Origin: Acanthosoma haemorrhoidale
Lineage: Eukaryota > Arthropoda > Insecta > Hemiptera > Acanthosomatidae
Assembly (NCBI GenBank): GCA_930367205.1
Contig: OV884011.1
Span: 88,087,474 to 88,151,473, forward strand
DNA: 64,000 bases
Direction of reading: 5' to 3'
The notes under the pieces were generated by a model, which saw nothing but the letters and a program-made list of their open reading frames with translations, ran no database searches and was not told where the DNA came from. Both the position numbers and the translations under genes were made by a program. Shown here piece after piece: positions 60,540-64,000 of this stretch. Position 1 is the first letter of the stretch. Each line of letters begins with the position of its first letter.

Positions 60540-61435
60540 ACGCATTTTCGCTGTTGTAGTTTGTTTTTTTTTTCTTAAAAAATGGTTTTTTCTTATGAGG
60601 GGTACTGTCTTCTTTGTTCACTTCTGCCACTGGTTTTGGGCTCTTCGCCGAGACATCTTTAGATTCTTCTGAATTAAATAATCTTTCACTAGCAATTTCG
60701 CTCGATCAGCTTCGGCTTGTACAGAAAAACCAGACATCTTGAAGCGAGGTTCCAAAAACGTTCTGACAACGTTCAACCAACTGACAGCGTTCAATTCCTC
60801 CGAAGCGCTTTGGTTTTTTTGAATGGCTCGGGATGGTGCATAATAGTTTTTTTAATAACTGCCATTTCCTTTCCGTAAGTACAGGAAAGTCAGCATGTAT
60901 GAATGCAATCACTGTTTTAATGGAAATTTCTAATTCAATTAGGCGAGCAATCATGTCCACCGTAGAATTCCACCGAGTTGGTACTTAATTCCTCAATTTT
61001 TTAGGCTGCATGTCCTCTTTCAGCTGGCATTCCGCTAGTTTCAGCCACGATTTAGTGGAACTCTGAAATTGGTCCAGAATTCTTTTGACTATTTGCAACA
61101 AGCTCATAATATTTTCTATATTTATGGCTTCCTCCACAATACCGCCTCGCAAGTACATGGGTCTTCAAGTATCATAGACGTTGTCAGAAACTGCAAAAAT
61201 AATTGTTCAACTCCTGACATTAACTCCCATTCCGTTAGTAATATTTCTAACATGGCCAGCTACTTGGCATTGAATGGAAATCCAGAAACACATCGACAAG
61301 CTTGCCATCGGTAGTAAAATGGGCTGTGACTCCAATATAGCTGTCGCTGCTTCTTGACGTCCAACAATCAGTGGTAATTGTTATATCTAAGCTTTCTTTA
61401 ACAACGATACTATTTTTAGTTCCGTCTCCTCAAAT
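60540..61435 (-). pseudogene. hAT-superfamily transposase relic
   Basis: Read from 61435 on the minus strand, LDITITTDCWTSRSSDSYIG and VTAHFTTDGKLVDVF match the start of the catalytic core of hAT transposases, where T-T-D-x-W-T-S carries the first catalytic aspartate. Further on come QSSTKSWLKLAECQLKEDM, VPTRWNSTVDMIARL (the conserved RWNST block) and a helix-rich segment. EPRFKMSGFS corresponds to the D-P-R-F-K block. A lysine-rich linker (HKKKPFFKKKK) follows near 60590. Several frameshifts and stops break the frame; 60706-60960 is the longest open part. The N-terminal BED zinc finger and the C-terminal dimerisation domain were not found, nor were the terminal inverted repeats. Confidence 0.75.
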
Positions 61436-61639
61436 TTAACCGGTATTAGAGTTATAGAAGTTATTGCGAATGCAAATGGTAAAATGGATTTAATGCTGTA
61501 ACAAATTATTTGAATCCTATGTCTACTATTGGGAAATTTGAAGGTTAGTAGTTAGTTAGGTTAGTAGTAATAAAAAGTAGTTAACTAAAACCCCTATGAA
61601 CTGTTCCCTCGATACATTTCCGAGATTCCAAAATACTTG

Positions 61640-62267
61640 CACATGACACACTACACGGAGTTGAAAAGTCTATTCCCCTGTTGTGTTAGGTAACACAAAC
61701 AGGCGCAGGTTTACGGTGGAAGGACTGTTTTTTTTCATATCCCCTTGATATAAAATTATAAATGCAAATAGATTCTTATAATAAATCTATTATATTTGCA
61801 ATAGGTCATTATAAATCCTGTAGCTTGCCTATATTTTATACAATTTTTAATATGTTAACATTGTGATTGGTTAAATCCTATTTACATTATACATTATACA
61901 TATGTCTATAAATATACATATATATTTACATGTATAAATATACATATATTTATACAAGGGGCTCACCTTATGGATCATAAGAACTTAAAAACTAAAACTT
62001 AAACCTAGCAAACAAAATCTTAACCTAATTTTCCCTGAAAATTTGTTGCCATCTATGCGAGAAGGGTGGTGAAGTCATAGTGCTGAACACTGGGTTTGGG
62101 AGGACACATTTATATATTATTAGTTTAAGACGCAGCGACAAGTTGGGTGACGTTAGCAAGTGGTAAATCCGGTAAGACCTGTGTCGTACTTTTTTTATTT
62201 TGTTACTAAAATGGGTAGAGAAATTTAGATGCCTGTCGGGTTTGTCACTAGAGGAGTGCCTAATCAC
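61640..62267 (-). pseudogene. Jockey family B, C-terminus with internal deletion and 3' UTR
   Basis: The minus-strand frame 62025-62267 joins HLNFSTHFSNKIKKVRHRSY and LRLKLIIYKCVL directly to NPVFSTMTSPPFSHRWQQ. In the 59.3-kb copy about 75 residues lie between these two parts, so an in-frame deletion has occurred. The 3' UTR with AAGGTGAGCCCC near 61957-61971 follows, although the second arm of the hairpin is lost. Its upstream RT part is found at 62850-63120, separated by unrelated sequence. Confidence 0.65.
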
Positions 62268-62279
62268 TCTAGCCCTGGT

Positions 62280-62849
62280 GACAAGTGCGGGTTGTTGTAG
62301 TTTATAACATGGACCACTGTTCCATGTTGGCGTTCAATATCTGACTCCATTTATGATAGGTATGTGTCCGAACAATACACTATGTTCAAGAGAAGAGGTA
62401 CAGAGGTTTCATAAAGAATAAGGCATGCTTTCAGAGTTAGAGCGGAGCACGGCAGTGTAACAGGAGCGAGGCGACAGAAGGTCTGTCTGCAAGGGCTGTG
62501 AGGCAGGGTGACGGCGCAGAGGTGTGGCAGAGAGGGAGTAGACCTACAGGGCCTAATTTCCTGGTTTAAATACTGTTCCCCCTTCCTAATGGAAGGTGGA
62601 GTCGGCTGTACGGGGTATGTTTTATGATGCCCAAGTGGCCAATACCCCTTAGGTTTATGACTGTCAGGTGCCGTTTATGACGGGTGCCCCTCATTTACCT
62701 GCCTTGCTACACTGCCGAAGGACCCACCTGGTTTATTACTAGAAGCTCATACAGATTTACATTTATATTATAATACATTATTTGCACCAGAGTTTAGGGT
62801 AATTTACATATATGGTTGGCGCTCGCTACAATGCCTATCAATTTTTATA
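62280..62849 (-). repeat. Insertion within a family B copy, includes repeat R3 copy 3
   Basis: This sequence lies between two parts of a family B RT that should be adjacent. The part at 62340-62560 resembles R3 (CTGTACCTCTTCTC, then AACATAGTGTATTGTTCGG on the minus strand). The rest, 62560-62849, is GC-richer and unassigned. I did not find a clear target-site duplication at the borders. Confidence 0.4.
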
Positions 62850-63120
62850 CCTAGCTAGTACATTGAAAAAGCCAGTGAGATCTCTTGCCCTTCTATAGTA
62901 CAGGATTTTGGCATGGCTTTTTCCCCTTACGGAGGGAGAAGTTTACGCAGTCCGTCTTCCCGGCGTTCACACTGATGTTTAACCTATGGCCCTACCGTGG
63001 CATGATTTTCCATCTTTGTGCAAGGGAGCACACATGTCGTTGAGAGGTAGTACTAGTTTCAGCAGACTTTCAAACAGAGAGCGCTCAAATCGAAATTGAA
63101 CTTTAAACCCTTCTTCCAGG
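62850..63120 (-). pseudogene. Jockey family B RT fragment
   Basis: On the minus strand SVNAGKTDCVNFSLRKGKK (about 62925-62985) is the segment after the catalytic box, matching ITVNAGKTDS of the copy at 12.98 kb. Towards 63120 the sequence weakly resembles the region between the catalytic box and that segment. It is decayed, with frameshifts. Confidence 0.5.
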
Positions 63121-64000
63121 CGGAAATTCTTCTTAGAGCCTTCCTTTATCAAACCTTAACTACCAAATAGCATAACCTTAACTATTCGAATATAACAGCT
63201 AAAGCCCTCCATTCCCCCTACTCAGCCTGGAATCGCCACACTACCCCCTCTTAACAAAGCTCTCAGATCCGGTTCCTTTCTTGTCCACTCCTCCAATCTT
63301 AGAACTTTACTTCATCTATTAGTGGTTCCCTGCTTTCCAATCCCGTGCTTTTTGATTTCTTCTTTCATTCTACCTGTCTCAATAATCTGATTCAATGTCT
63401 CTCTATCGATAATATCATAATTAGCTGTTTATTTGTGCATTATTCTTTATGTACGTATTTTCTATTTCATTTTTAAGCCACATTTTACACGATAATTTAA
63501 ATTTATCAAGACCATGGCGATATTTGTCAATCTTAGCGGACTCATGTCCCGGAATAAGATTATTTTTTTCATTTTCATTCATCAACTGAACTTGACACCA
63601 TCTTCACAGCGTAGTGTACGGCACAAGTATGTACTGCCGTTTATGTACGATGGGTGAGAATATAATTTAAAATAGATACAATATAACAAAAACATGGTGC
63701 CGATATTAGTTGAAATGTGCAGTTGAGACGGCCGTTGATGAGTTGAGCAGAGTGCAGCGGAGGCCTCCTTTGTCGGTTCGGTTCGTCTTAGTGTCGCTCT
63801 GTCCTTGGCTAAACACTTAAAACCTCACTCAGCCAAACCGTGTCTTCAGCGTCCGACCACAAAGAAAATTGTTTTAACAAAATTGACTGCTCTTACAGCG
63901 TAGGCTGTACTTCACGTGGAAAATATGCTTGAAAAAAAATGTCGTTTACAGGAAAATGAAAAGACCTACACAAAACTGATCAAGCACAGTTTGATTGAAA
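63121..64000. other. Unassigned, with a GC- and CpG-richer block at 63.72-63.86 kb
   Basis: No gene is recognised. The block near 63720-63860 (ACGGCCG, GTTCGGTTCGTC, GTGTCGCTC) stands out from the AT-rich surroundings and could be a promoter or first exon of a gene beyond the window edge, or a repeat. Nothing else supports either reading. Confidence 0.25.

Noticed and set aside
1..64000. CRISPR array, operon or bacterial promoter
   Set aside because: No regularly spaced repeats or compact gene arrays are present. The DNA is eukaryotic in character.

Overview
The window looks like nuclear, AT-rich DNA from an arthropod, most probably an insect. I found no operons and no bacterial-type genes. 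What is recognisable is almost all decayed eukaryotic transposable elements: jockey-like and RTE-like LINEs, tRNA-derived SINEs, a mariner-type MITE, a hAT transposase remnant and possible Penelope-like hammerhead repeats. Every assignment comes from reading motifs by eye. No species can be named, and no host protein-coding exon is convincingly supported, so the window is probably intergenic or inside a large intron.

Layout. At 0-1.1 kb there are remnants of a LINE endonuclease, and near 1.5 kb a tRNA-like SINE head. At 7.7-9.2 kb a minus-strand RTE-like LINE is interrupted by a plus-strand jockey fragment with its own target-site duplication. At 11-14.4 kb lie a possible Penelope-like repeat, a 110-bp mariner-type MITE, the 3' part of a second jockey family (family B) and an unclassified repeat (R3). 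At 18.6-20.8 kb there is a minus-strand copy of the first jockey family (family A) and a SINE head. At 24-28 kb there are a direct-repeat pair, an inverted duplication enclosing a family A fragment, and two more family A pieces. From 28 to 33.8 kb I see mostly featureless AT-rich DNA. At 33.8-34.9 kb there is another family A relic. At 36.1-38.0 kb a family B insertion has its endonuclease half inverted against its reverse transcriptase half, and the whole is bracketed by 33-34 bp direct repeats. At 38.7-41.0 kb there is a longer family B copy with gag, endonuclease and RT remnants. At 45.5-46.5 kb sits the best preserved reverse transcriptase reading frame, in a 5'-truncated family A copy with perfect 13-bp target-site duplications. 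At 49.4-50.0 kb there is a further family A relic. At 52.9-56.2 kb there are a SINE head, an inverted pair of hammerhead-like repeats, a palindromic MITE and a third copy of repeat R1. At 57.3-58.1 kb there are family A 3' ends. At 59.2-63.0 kb there are family B fragments, the second mariner MITE, the second possible Penelope-like repeat and a hAT transposase relic.

No element appears able to move on its own. The RT and endonuclease proteins show how the LINE copies were made, by nicking of the target and priming of reverse transcription at the nick. The 5' truncations, target-site duplications, internal inversion and nested insertion are the scars of that process. SINEs and MITEs normally depend on such LINE or transposase enzymes. 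The two 110-bp MITE copies are about 94% identical, and two family A 3' ends share about 58 identical bases, so parts of this landscape may be fairly young, while most other copies carry many stops, frameshifts and deletions.
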